From Gavia stellata (lineage: Eukaryota > Chordata > Aves > Gaviiformes > Gaviidae), in NCBI RefSeq assembly GCF_030936135.1, contig NC_082598.1, positions 10,482,687 through 10,546,686 of the forward strand: a DNA stretch of 64,000 nt, in the 5' to 3' direction. Positions 14,201 through 25,500 of this stretch are shown here, piece by piece. The position numbers were made by a program, and so were the translations under genes. Under the pieces are notes generated by a model, which was given only the letters and a program-made list of their open reading frames with translations, ran no database searches and was not told the DNA's origin. The first letter of the stretch is position 1, and every line of letters begins with the position of its first letter.

Positions 14201-15017
14201 TCTCCCTATTCCCAGTTCAAGGCTCACATAATTTCATTAGGACTGTTACAGTTTGATGTGTAAACTTGCCTTGAAAACACTGCATTTCAAATACATTCTT
14301 CAATCTAAAGTGGGCTGTCAGGGTTTGTAGTCATCTGTATTATGTCTGTCACAGACTATTTCGTCTTCAGAGCTAGACTGCACGGTACCAGACAGCTTCC
14401 CCAAGGAGACAACACTCCTTTGTTCATTTCTGGCTGTGTTTTTTGCTTATTAGTTAAATTCTTGGCACAGTTGTTGGACAGATGTCCACAGTGGTCACAA
14501 TCACAAGACTGTTTTGGGTCTTCTGGTTGTTAGGTTTGGTTTCTAAGGAGTGCTCAGCTCCATTTTCATTGTCTGTGCCCTTTTGAGACATAGCTGTCCT
14601 CTCCACCACCTTTCTGAAGAGCGAGGCAATTTTCTACAGAATTCTGAATATAGAATTTTCTCATCCTTATAGCACCGCTATGTCACAATAATTCAGTTAT
14701 CCTATCCAGTTCACAGCTATGTCTAATTTAAGACCTAGAGCTGTATATTAGGACAAAAAAATTCAGAAGGACTACCTCTGCAGAGCTCTCAATGTTTGTA
14801 TTAGCTTCACGTGGATCTTACAGAAAGTCCCAGCAAAATTCATCCTGAATGTAGCAGGCAATTGATTGAGCCTGATGAAATATAACATGATGGCTCAGGT
14901 GTTAAGAACCAGTCTGCTGGTACAGTTTATCAGGTGGCTGCAGAGATATCAGCTGAGGCACTCTCACAGTGACAAGGGAACAATTTATAGAATATACTTT
15001 GAGAGCAGTGATGATAA
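11291..15017. other. Intergenic DNA, no gene recognised
   Basis: Non-coding by eye. There is no domain-bearing open frame, no tRNA-like or rRNA-like sequence and no clear repeat family. A purine-rich A9G5 run lies near 11797-11812. Confidence 0.5.
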
Positions 15018-16400
15018 TGTAAGAACGCTTGTACTGGTCATAAGAAAGATCCATCTAGTCCACTTTGGGGTTTTTTTGCAGTTGGACCAGATGATCATTG
15101 TAGGTTCCTTCCAACTGAAAACTGCAGTTTTACTCTTGCTAAGCATTGAACCGCCAGCTTTCTGGGAACTATTACAGCCCAAGTGCTCATTCCTCAGTGG
15201 TAATAACCAGCTCGGGGCCCATCATTTTATATGCTAAGTTAGGAACATTTTTACAATTATTTGCACTGTGTTTCAGCTTGCTCTGTTGCTCAGTATTATT
15301 AAGTTCTTCCTCACAATCAGCACTTATCTTTACTACCCCAAATAACTTGATATCAGTACATTTTATCACCTCCCTTCTCCATTAAGTTTTCCATTACAGT
15401 ACTTTTATCATATCGTGTATGATTATGTTGAACTGCATTATTTCCATGCCAGTTCCCAAGGAAGGAAAATGCCTTCCCTCACTGTGAAAACTCTCTGTTT
15501 AACTCCTGCCTTCTTTTTCCTGTCTTTTACCCTTTTTTTTTTTTTGCCATTGGTGCTCAGCTTCCTGAAAAGCCTTTGCTGAGTAACTGCACTGAGGGTA
15601 TTTTAGAAATCTGAATAGGCTGTATCAACCAGATCTCCCTTTTCATGTGGCTAGTGACTCCTTTAGGGAACTTCAACAGAATTACTTGTGAGGCATAAGT
15701 CCTCTTTCTAAGAGGACTATGCTGACTCCTCCTTAACATATTATCTTTATCACCTCTCCTAATTCTTTTATTACACTCTTTATTAATTCACCCTGGTCCA
15801 GATTATATGTCTGTAGATCCCTGACTCTCTCTTGGAACCATTACAAAAAAAATCACAATCATCACATTTATTACCTTTCTCTTCTCAAATAAAATGCTCA
15901 TTTTAAGCAAGAGGTTATACACCATAGTTTGAGCTATATTCCCTTAGAACTCCTGGGAGAATACAGTCTCACTCTGATGATTATCTGTTTATCATCTTGC
16001 TCATTTAAACTATAGCCTTTCCTACTGATCCTTGTTTGTCACAGAATCTCTGATAACTCTCCCATAAAGACAGGATCTTGCATGGAACCTTCCCTAACTC
16101 TTTTAAATAAGTAAGACATTTATTCAGCTTTTCTGTAATGCTTTGCTATGAACTTACCTTCTCTGAGTGTACCTTTAAACCTTAATCTCATATTGAGTGA
16201 GTCTACTGATTCTCTGGTACGCTTCCTGCTCTTGATGCATTTGGAAAAGGATTTACTGTTGTTTCTTGTACTTTTTGCAAGTTGCTCTTGAATAAGAGTT
16301 CTGGCCTATTTTATTGTGCTTTTAAGCTTTTTCTATTTATTATTTTCTTCATTTGGATATGCATCAATTTTTAAAGGATGCTGTAATAGATTCTACATCC
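15018..16400 (-). mobile_element. Old CR1 LINE relic, minus strand, interrupted
   Basis: The plus strand begins with a form of the old CR1 3' end (TGTAAGAACGCTTGTACTGG, then AGATCCATCTAGTCCA). After a younger insert it continues with the ATCATTTTATATGCTAAGTT block near 15221 and a CATGCTGACTCC-like block near 15720 (AGTCAGCAT on the other strand). A block near 16195-16300 on the minus strand resembles the ORF2 linker encoding FFKYIRSRK-like residues. Block order matches the 3' half of ORF2 plus 3' UTR of a reptile/archosaur CR1, with deletions. The frames are broken throughout and the element is inactive. Borders are approximate. Confidence 0.75.
15081..15120 (+). mobile_element. CR1 3'-tail fragment nested in the older CR1
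   Basis: The words GTTGGACCAGATGATCATTG and TAGGTTCCTTCCAACTGAAA are the plus-strand CR1 3' end. The orientation is opposite to the older CR1 sequence on both sides (15018-15064 and about 15180-16400), so this is a later insertion. Only about 40 bp is recognisable, so the assignment rests on a short but characteristic match. Confidence 0.7.
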
Positions 16401-19400
16401 TTGGAGGATGAATAAGCAATAAAAAATCTGTTACAGTTTTGCTCAGTTCAAAAGGACAATCACAGTGAGGGTTCCTGCCAGAAAGAAGCTCAAAGCAGCA
16501 GTTAAGAGAGTTAAATAGTCTTGATGCTGTCTAACAAGGATTTAAAGATAACTGTGGGAGAAACAGAGCAAACATAGCCCACATATGAAGAAAGATTTGA
16601 GAAAGGGCATGAGGATGTCAGCATGGTCAAAGGGTAAGGTGACTCAGTGTCCTGTTGTTAGGGAGCAAAGCTGGAAACTGCCCTGGTTTCCCTAGCAATA
16701 CTTGCCACCCACACCAGCAACTTCAGCTCTCTCCACCAGGCAAACATAGGCAAGAGCTCCACGATTCCTCACACTAGATTGATTTTGATGCTGCTGACGC
16801 CTTCAACCCTAGGCTGCTTCCCCCTTTCGTTGTGCCTAAAATCAGCCCTGCTCCTGAGGGATGCCTACTTTCCCATTCTTCTAATGATGATTACCTACCT
16901 AAATCCTCCTACATGCTACTGAAACCCTTAGCCACCAAGTTTTCTAGTCTTCATGCTTTCATAAGCACGTCTGGAGCTCAACAGCTCTGAAAGGTTGTAT
17001 TCCTGTGCTGGATTTTATGTCTTGCCCTTCACTCTTCTTGGTGTGAGCCATCATAAAAAGGTCGTAGCTATGCGAGTAGTAATTTCCTGCTGGAAACTTC
17101 ACAACCATGTAAGTCATACCGCTTTGACAAGATTAAAATGATTTTACTCGCTAGCAGCAGACTGGAATTGTTCTGGTGATTTCCGTTACCGTGCAGTTTG
17201 CTGTAACAGGCTGGAAAGAGTAGGAGGAGATCACAGCATGGTGCACTCAAATCATGAATCCTATGTTGGAGGTTTAGCAGCGTGTTATTTGGGATTCTCT
17301 GCCCCTGCAGCTACAGCTAGATTTCATTTGCTTAGTTTCAAAAGAAAAAAAGAGCACTTTATCTGGAGACAAGTTTCACTGTCGCTATAAATTTAGTGTT
17401 TACTGTCATTCTTATTTATGTGCTTAGTGTGAAACTGACTACTGCATTTTGGATTGTAACGAACTATTCCTTTGGAACACATGATGGAAACTGACGTTTC
17501 TCACCTGTCTTATCAGAACACAGGTTAGCAGATGAGATCATGCAGGAAAAGTTCATACTTTCTGCTAATAAGAGCAGGCAAGTTAAGGAAAACACATTCT
17601 TCTGGTCTCAATAATGGCCTTCTCCTCGCTTAGTAAGTATGATCATGCAGGCTGAAAATCCCAGCTATCCAGAGTGTGGTTATTTCCTCTGAAGACCAGG
17701 TAGGTGACAGATTACTTTCTTGGAATTTTTATGAATCCCTGTGTTTCAAATACTTTTCATGTTCTTCCTAGGTATTTCAGGCAACTGCAAAACATGTTAG
17801 CCAAAGGGACATCCCCGAGTCTCCCATGACAGAACTCAAATACTGTAGATGCCAAACCCAAATTATAGCTGCTTCAGCACAAACACACTGAAAACCAGAC
17901 AGAAGAGATTGTTGTTTTCTGTAGAGAGGAATGATACAATTTGCTTGCAACTGCAGCACAGCAAAAAAGAAAGGGAATAATCTGTGTTGCCAGCAACAGT
18001 AATGACCGCATACAGATCACTTTCCTCTCGTCCTGCACATCAGCAAGACTGTAATATTGAAGACAAGGAGGGATGTACTAGCTGTCAGCCAAATACGTTG
18101 GAGAAGTATTAGTGAGTTTGTGTCCTTAAAGCTTCAGCCAGAAAGCATGACAGAAATAGGCAAAATGCCTTCACGAAGCCTTGCTTTTTCTGGCATACTT
18201 CCTCCATCCATCATGAATTGTTCTGTCTCTGCAGGGATACAGTTGAGCCCTGGAATAGGTTATGTAACTTAAATTAATTGCAGTATTTGTCAGCATTAAA
18301 AAACAACAAGAACAACAACAAACAAAATGGAGGCTTTATTTTTACCAAAGGCTTGGTGAAAGTCCTATAAACATAACAGAGAATACTGCTAATGAAAACA
18401 TTTGCTCTTTTTTAGCTCTCTTTATCTTTGGAATTTAATTATTTTTCATGTTGCTCTGGCACTTCTAACTAACAAAGATAAATACCCTCTTTGCACCTAA
18501 ATATATTGCCATTTTAGTGTATGCCTTTTGGAGAGGACAACCAGAATCCTTGTAACTCTCAGAGCAAATGTTATTATTTATGTGTACTGCACCAAGAGGC
18601 TCCCCTTGGGGCCCCTTGTGACAGCGCCTCTGGAGCCGGATTCACGTGCTTTCAGTCCGCATTCCCACGTTGGGATAGTAACTGCAAGAAACAGCAGCAA
18701 GCAAAATCAAAACTGGGGTAGAACAATAGATTGAGAAATACCTGAGCATATTTAAAGCATGAGGTGTGTTGCATATTTAAATAGGTAACCCAGTGCTGTA
18801 TCCCATCCTCAGAAATCTTGTTAGTATCACAGTACCAGCACTTCTATATTGCTGTAGTGATACAATTCTCTGATGCTTTTCAAGCAGAGTACAAGTACCT
18901 GAAATTTGACACAAACACTTCTGTTCCTCGGGACTGGGCATGTTTTAGCACATGTTTTACAGGGTACTTGATAGAATTACAAATAAACAAAATGAAATAC
19001 CAAGCAACCCTCCCAACCCATTCTTACCCCACCCCAGGTTTGCATTTTGGATGATGCTCGGTTTGGTGCAGACAGCTTACACTGGGCTCTGTACAACTTC
19101 TGTGCCACATGACTCCATGAAAAACAAGGACAGAAACTTTCACAGAGTAGCTAGAGCTCAAAGTGTGTCACGAGCCGTCACAAATGGGAAATTAGGTATA
19201 AGCGGAGGTTCTGCAAGAAACAGAAAGAAAGACTGATCAGCAAAAGCAAACTGTGTCTCGAGGCCAGGAAATGAGACTTGCCAAAAGTCAAGCTAAACTA
19301 GACGTGTGAAGAAAATTATAACAAATAGACCAAGGGTTTGCAGGCACATTAAAAAAAAAAAAGAAAAAGAGAGAACAAGAAAGAGGAAGCAGGGCTGCAA

Positions 19401-21685
19401 TGCAGTGAGGGACAGCGTCTTTCTCAGAATTCTGGATGAGCTGGCTAATGAAATCACAAGTAAATATTTTGATAAGTCTGTTAGGTTGGGAATCTAGCTC
19501 AACTGAAAAATCACACACTGTTTTTCGTAATGAGGCTTATGCAAATTCTGTATTTAAGAAGAATGGAGGTGAAAGCAGTATCACAGCTATAGTTTCTTCA
19601 ATCTGCTTTGTTATACGCAAATCTGAAGAAAAAAAAAATTAAGGATGTAGAGGTAAATGAGACAAAGTGGAATTTTTTTCCCCAAAGTAGACCATGCCGG
19701 ACTAGTCTGACCATTCTCTTTGATAAGAGCATGGATTTTTTAGGTGAAGGTAATGTTATATTTACTGATAAGATGAAGTTGGGATGTCTCCTCACTACAG
19801 AAGATTATTGCAATTCAGAATAACCGGGTGGCTTCAATGACTAGAATAATGCAAGCTCAGTAGTATATAATACAGTTGTGAGCTGGTAAAAGCTTTAGAT
19901 ACAAGTAACGAATTCATCGGTTTGCAACAACTGAGAAAGAGCAAGCTCATAAAATAACTATGATTTCCTGACGTTACACAAGTGTGATCCTAAACGGTCC
20001 TGGACACAGTGTTTCCAGGAGGAATAAGCAAGTGTTCGAGTCCTCTCAGCTGGAACACTGTGTGCAATTTAGGTCACACAGAAAGCTTAGCTTGTGTGAA
20101 AGGAAAACTCAGAAAAGAGATGGAGAAGGGCTGTTACCCTGTCATACAGTTTGTATAAAGGTTTGTCAGTTTAGCCTTCAGTTTGGGGGTGAGGAACATT
20201 TTCCTTGCTAAGGACCAAACGTGCCTTTCCAACACATTTGGCAAACCACACGTGAACATGCTCTGCTATCCAGTAATAACACACAGGCTGATTTTAATCA
20301 TAGGCTGTACCCTACAAAATGAAGTCACAGGGCATACTCAGCCAACAAAATGAAGGTTCCCCACACCTGCTTCAGCTTAGTGTTGTCAGGGCTCTAATCT
20401 GCCTTCTCTGGAGACTGAAAGTTCTGTGTTTAGTCAGGCAGGAAAATAAATGCTGTAATTTCCCCAACAAAGTCAGGATGTTCTGACACAGAACTCGCAC
20501 CGAAATCAGTGGAAGTGCTACATACAAACAGCTTTCCTGCTTGCGGTCTTCATGTGGGACTTCTTCGTGTTAGACTGCCTGCCCACAGTTGTACACAGCT
20601 GGCAATCTTTGTGCAACAGAAAGCGAAGGCCAGAGTAAAAGCTGCTGCTGGTTGCAACCGAGATACATGTCATGGGAAAGTTTAAGTTATTTTCCTTAGG
20701 CCCTGCCAGCGCAATTATTCCCTTGTACTCAGAAATTATATTTTTCTTTACATAGAGACTCCTTCAAATCCAACAGTAGGTGTTAACAGCGCTGTATGTG
20801 TGTTACAAATCCATCAAAGCTCATCACTAAACCACATTTCTTTTAACCAGCTTTTGCTAAGTCTCTGTTGTACTTAAAACGCAGGGCTTTGTCTCACAGA
20901 CCAAGCACTCTCTCTTTTGCATTCAGAAAAGGGATTCTCTTTGATACTTCATACTACAAATTTCTGTGAATGACAAAGAAAAACACTAATAAATGGCATT
21001 CACAGGAAATATCGCACCACCTTATTTTCTGACCACAGAAACTACTATAGTACCGTTGTAAAGGTTACAGGCTTTAAAACTAAATTAAAAGTATTAGCTG
21101 ACTAATCACCAAAGGAATCTGCTGCTTTTTATTCAAATAAATCTACCGAATTATGCAAAGAACAATGTTTTGGGAATATTGCTTTATTAAGTGCTCCTTT
21201 TCAGTTACATTCCTGTTACAAAAGTAAATGGAGTTAAAACTGACCACTTTGTACCTCTCGTAGCAGTAATCTCACAGTGGTAATACTACTTTGTATATCA
21301 TCTTTACAAGACAATGCATTCTAAGTTGCTGAACATTTTTAAATAGCTTCTTGATGGATTTTTTTCATGTTTCGCTTCTGTATATTTTTAAATGTCACTT
21401 GGATTTTTCAATCTTCTGCTCATAATTTTTAAAAAACCCCACTTTTAGTTAGAAAAAGAAATCTGGAAGTAATAAAAGGCAAATGGAGAAACAAACAAAA
21501 GCCCAAGAGAATCCAAAATACTGAATGAAATAAAAGCATGTCTTAAATTAGCATCTACCATGTGAGAATGGAGTGAATTAAGTGAAGTTCATAATACCAA
21601 ATTTCAAAAGTCACCTTTTAGAGCACTGAAAAGTACCTTTCCAACCGTGTAACATCTCCTGGGCATACAGGTAAATTTCAGCGTA
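16401..21685. other. Intergenic DNA upstream of the CpG island
   Basis: No gene recognised. Simple sequence includes an AAC-rich run at 18301-18325 and an A-rich purine tract near 19349-19390. The rest is AT-rich unique-looking DNA with only short open frames. Confidence 0.5.
18301..18325. repeat. AAC-type microsatellite
   Basis: Imperfect run of AAC/CAA units (AAACAACAAGAACAACAACA, then AACAAAA). Short and interrupted. Confidence 0.8.
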
Positions 21686-22147
21686 ATGGGGTCTAGCTAC
21701 CATGGATATAGGGAAAACCTGGATAAAATGAGAGTTGAGTGCAGAGGCAACCCAGCAGCCAGCCGCGGTGGTGGGGCCCTAGGCTGCTTCGGACCCCAGA
21801 TAAGTCTGTGGTGCTCCTGTGGTGCTCCTGGTAACACCGAGGCACACCCCAGCTACTTGACGGAGCGCCAGCCTATGTCCACACGAGCCAGGCTGCAACT
21901 TACCGCTGTGCCTTCCCCAGACCTGAGCTGGCCATGCCCGCAGCAGGACCATGCTGCTGCAGTCCGGCCAGACCTGAATCAGTGCCTCCACCTACTTCCA
22001 GACGGGGACAGGACACTCGCAAATGATCTTCACCATCTGCGGGTATGTTACGACCTGGGAACTATGGCAGACCCCGGTGTCGATCAGATAAAACGCGATC
22101 TTGCCAAGTCATGTCTCCGGGGCTGTGACTTTTATCCCTGCACTTGA
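21686..22147 (+). other. Unassigned open frame, 153 codons, next to the CpG island
   Basis: GC content rises here before the CpG island proper, and one plus-strand frame stays open for 153 codons. I recognise no domain. The product mixes Cys, Pro and Arg without periodicity, and no upstream exon or promoter is obvious. Alternatives are a chance opening in GC-richer DNA, a remnant of an unrecognised repeat, or an upstream exon of the neighbouring promoter. I do not call it a gene. Confidence 0.2.
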
Positions 22148-22479
22148 CAGACCTGAGGCAGTGGCCGCCACTAACAGGGCTCGTGAGGCCGCCGAGAGTT
22201 TTCACTACACGCAGCCCGGAGAGAGCCGGGCGGTGGCTAAGCCCTTTAAACCGGACCCTGGCAGGGCAAGGCGGCCCCTCGGGCACAAAGGGCCGCTGCT
22301 TCGGCACGGCGTTGTACGGCCCAACCCACTTCCCGCCCAGTCCTCCCTCAGCGGTCTCCGCCCCACGGGAGGCCGAGGAGGGGCGGCACGGCCCCGGCAG
22401 CTCCCACCGGCGGCAGGGCGGGTGAGGGAGGCGGGCTCGTCCCGGCAGGTGAAGGAAGGGGCGGGCGCTGGGCGCGGCG

Positions 22480-22565
22480 GCCGCTGCGGGGCCGGGCTGT
22501 GGAGTGGGGATGAGCGGCCGGCGCGGCGGCTGCCGCCCGCGGAGCTGAGCCGAGCTGCGGCTGAG
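22480..22565 (+). other. SH3BP2: Candidate non-coding exon 1 of SH3BP2 (5' UTR)
   Basis: The best splice donor in the CpG island is GCTGAG|GTAAGGG, with GT at 22566-22567. It matches the consensus (AG|GTAAG) closely, so a first exon probably ends at 22565. The left edge is arbitrary because no transcription start can be read. The candidate contains a 12-codon upstream open frame (ATG 22510, TGA 22546-22548), and the intron following it would be about 28.4 kb. Weaker donors (CAG|GTGAAG near 22449 and ATAG|GTAATT near 23104) could mark alternative first exons. Confidence 0.55.
22510..22548 (+). CDS. Candidate upstream ORF in the SH3BP2 5' UTR
   Basis: ATG at 22510 in the context GGGGATGAG, followed by 11 more sense codons (MSGRRGGCRPRS) and a TGA, all inside the predicted first exon. 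If transcription starts upstream of it, this would be a short uORF that could dampen SH3BP2 translation. It lacks a purine at -3 judged strong by neighbours other than G, and G-to-A at +4 makes initiation moderate. No other evidence that it is translated. Confidence 0.3.
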   Translation: MSGRRGGCRPRS

Positions 22566-25500
22566 GTAAGGGCCCTCTCCTCACGGCGCCCTCCTGACGG
22601 GATTAGGAGGAGGCATTCCCGCTGCCCCCCCGCCACCCCTCTCCACGCGCGCCCTCCTCAGCGGTCCACGCGCGAGCCGCCCGCTCCCTCACACGGCCCC
22701 TGCGCGCCCCTTCCCCCTCTCGCGGCCCTGCGCGCCTCCTCCGCACCGGCCACGCGCGGGGCGCCCGTGGGGGGAACGGGGGCGGGAAGGGGCCTCGCAG
22801 GTGTCCACGCCTCCCTTCCAGCCCCTTCGCTGCCTCCGCGCCGTGCCGAAGGGCGCCGGGGCGTTCCTCGGGTGACTCACCGGGAGCCTCGGGAAACGCC
22901 GCTGCCGCCCCGCGGGAGAGCCCTCGTGCCGGGCGTGAGGGCGTGTGGCCTCGCGGGGGAAAGGCGAGGGGCCGGGCGGCCCCTCGAGCTGCCGCCGGGC
23001 GGTGAGGCGCTCGCGAGCAGCCGGGTTCACTCCCGAGGACTTCTGGAAGCTTCCCCGGCCCCGGGTCTTCGTCCCTCGGCAGCTGCGTGTCGCTGGGAGC
23101 ATAGGTAATTCTCACCGCGGCTCTGGGGAAGGTGCCGTTCCCGCTGCTGTGAGGGGGTCCGTGGGAGAACGCCCCGTGTCTCCCCGTCCCGTGTGTTGAC
23201 GCCTTCAGTTCGGTGCCGCGTTGGTCGCCTGCAGGTGGAAGGTGCGACAGAGTCCGTTTGAGCAGTGCGAGTCCGCCCGTGTGAGAAGGAAAGGCTCTTC
23301 AGGGGGAAAAAGAAAGGTGTAGGTGCTTTCCTTCAGGAAGGATAAGATGAAAGACCTCTACTGTTTCCCCGCTTATGCTGAGCTGCAGCTTTGGTGTTGA
23401 GTTGTGAGCGTTATTTCCTAGCATGTTTCCAGTGATAATATAAATACATGTCAAAGGATGAGACAAGACTTTTTAGAGCTGAAATATAGAGTATAAATGC
23501 ATTTTTGACAGTATTTTCTTTAGTGTTATCATATTCTTCAAGCCCCTTCAATCTTGGAAGCCCCCTTATATTTACTTAGGTCACGCCGTCACTTCGGTCT
23601 AGGTTTGAGGTTCCCGTTCACCTACAGGTGTAGGCTCTGTGCAAACTATGTACTGTACTTCTTGAATCAGTAGGGAGCAAGGACACCTGGCATGTGTTTA
23701 TTTGATTTGTCAGCTTTTATCCCACAAGTGACCAGTGCAAATTGCTTGCAACTTAAGGATAGTGCTATCCAGAATGAAGTGAAAAAGTGGATAAATGTCT
23801 CCCCTCCTACCATTCTGTCTGCTAAGGCCTCTTTTCTTGGGTCTTGATGATGCTAGCAAAGAACAGGTCAGTAGTGGGACTGAACCGGCCTTGTACCTTG
23901 TCTACCTTTGTCATGAAGTAATGTTGCTGAGGTGATCTCAAAGAGCCTCTCCTGCTGATGTATGCGCTCTGTCTGGCCAGTGCACAGACAGGACTTCAGT
24001 TTTCTCTGTGAAATTAGTTGCACTAAACTAGTACGTTTCCTACTCTGAAAAGAAGATTTCCACTTTCACTCTGCTCTTACTATCTTAGGGGTTATGAAAG
24101 TAGTTCGGATCTGAATAATTATACACCTCTTCTGTTTATTTTTAGTTGTAGTTGTACAGGAAATACAGAGCTGGAGCCTCTGCAGTTTATTTCATTCACG
24201 TACCTCTTTCATGCTACAGACAAAAGTAGAATTAACTTGCTCTTTTTCTTTTAGGCATAACACATGTTTCTTTCCCTTCCCATTACTGTATTTTGGAGCC
24301 ATCTTGCTGTTGCAAGAGAGCTGATTAATAGATACCCCTTGCCAATATTCCATTACTGAGGAGTCAGTACTGGGTCAGCTTAGCGGTGGGTTAAATGCTG
24401 TTTCCTGTTTGTAATTTTTTGTTTTAAAATCTCCCAGCTCTCCATAAACTTCTCCACAAAGGATGACAAACTTAGTGCTAAAACATCGAGAAAATAAAGA
24501 GCTGCTTTTTTAAGTTATGAAGGAGGGAGATACAGCGATGCCAGTTCTGGAAAACATTTAAGGTTTTCAAACTGGTAAGAATGAATACACCAAGATAAAT
24601 TCCTGCAGACACCTCAGGCAGGGGTGTCTGAGTGAGAATTCCTGTGTTTGAGGCCAATGTGATCAGTTGACCATGAAGCTGTAAGCTCCCGCAGGCAGAT
24701 GAACCCCCTGTGTTTCTAAGACCAGACTTCCAGTCTAATTTTGTTGTTAGAAAACTTAGTTAGCCTATAAAAACAAACAAAAAGAACCAAAGCAAAAAAC
24801 CCAGAAGGTGTTTCTTAAGTGGATATGGAGCAGTCTCCTTTGATAGAAAACCAAACATGGCAGCCACTTTGGTAACCAATACTAAGCAGAAATGGAAATG
24901 CATTAAGAACTGTTAACTTACTCTTTACAACCCTGAAACGCAAATGTGGATAACCAAAAGGTGCATACGTATTTGTCATTTTACCTGTAGGAAAAGTGCT
25001 TTTGACGCTCAAACCCTGGTGGTTACATTGTTTGCTCGTCATTCTGTAGCCCTTAGGTTGTTAGTACCTTTATTGCTATGCATTACAGTATGGTGAGATT
25101 GCAGTAATAGAGCGGTATGAGTTTTAACTTGACATTGACTTAGTGTTGGTATATCTTCCAGTCTGTTTGGCATGAGATGTTAGACAATGGGTCACTTAAG
25201 CTTTCGTCAAGATTATCCAGCAGTTTCATAAGTTGTTTGGAATGTGCAGCTTGAAAGTATTGTGTCAATAATTGTTGCTGGCTTAAGCCCTGATCTTAAA
25301 AGTACTTGCAGATGTAAGTAACCCTAGTATTTGTAGAACTGTTAGTTTGTATTACCGTAGGACCAGGATCTTGGCTTGTTACATCTATCAGACCTTGCAG
25401 GACAGTTCATACAAGCTCATACTCAGCAGAATTGATGGATAGCTCTGTAAACAATGATGAGGGCTCATAACAGTTACCAGGGGACTTCCAGAGTAAATTG

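Larger units (their letters stand above)
22150..23300 (+). promoter_or_regulatory. SH3BP2: CpG island, probable SH3BP2 promoter
   Basis: A very GC-rich block about 1.1 kb long, dense in undepleted CpG, in an otherwise AT-rich and CpG-poor window. It holds several GC-box-like GGGGCGGG words (for example near 22457) and no obvious TATA box. It is the only CpG island in the window and lies upstream of the first coding exon on the same strand, with a strong splice donor inside it. Known SH3BP2 genes have a non-coding first exon followed by a large intron, so this placement fits. The transcription start cannot be fixed from sequence, and antisense initiation toward the left is also possible. Confidence 0.8.

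Noticed and set aside
22101..23108. A 335-codon plus-strand open frame (and overlapping minus-strand frames) across the CpG island
   Set aside because: GC-rich DNA is poor in stop codons. The product is Arg/Pro/Ala/Gly-rich in every frame, and several frames on both strands are open at once, as expected of a promoter island and not of a gene.
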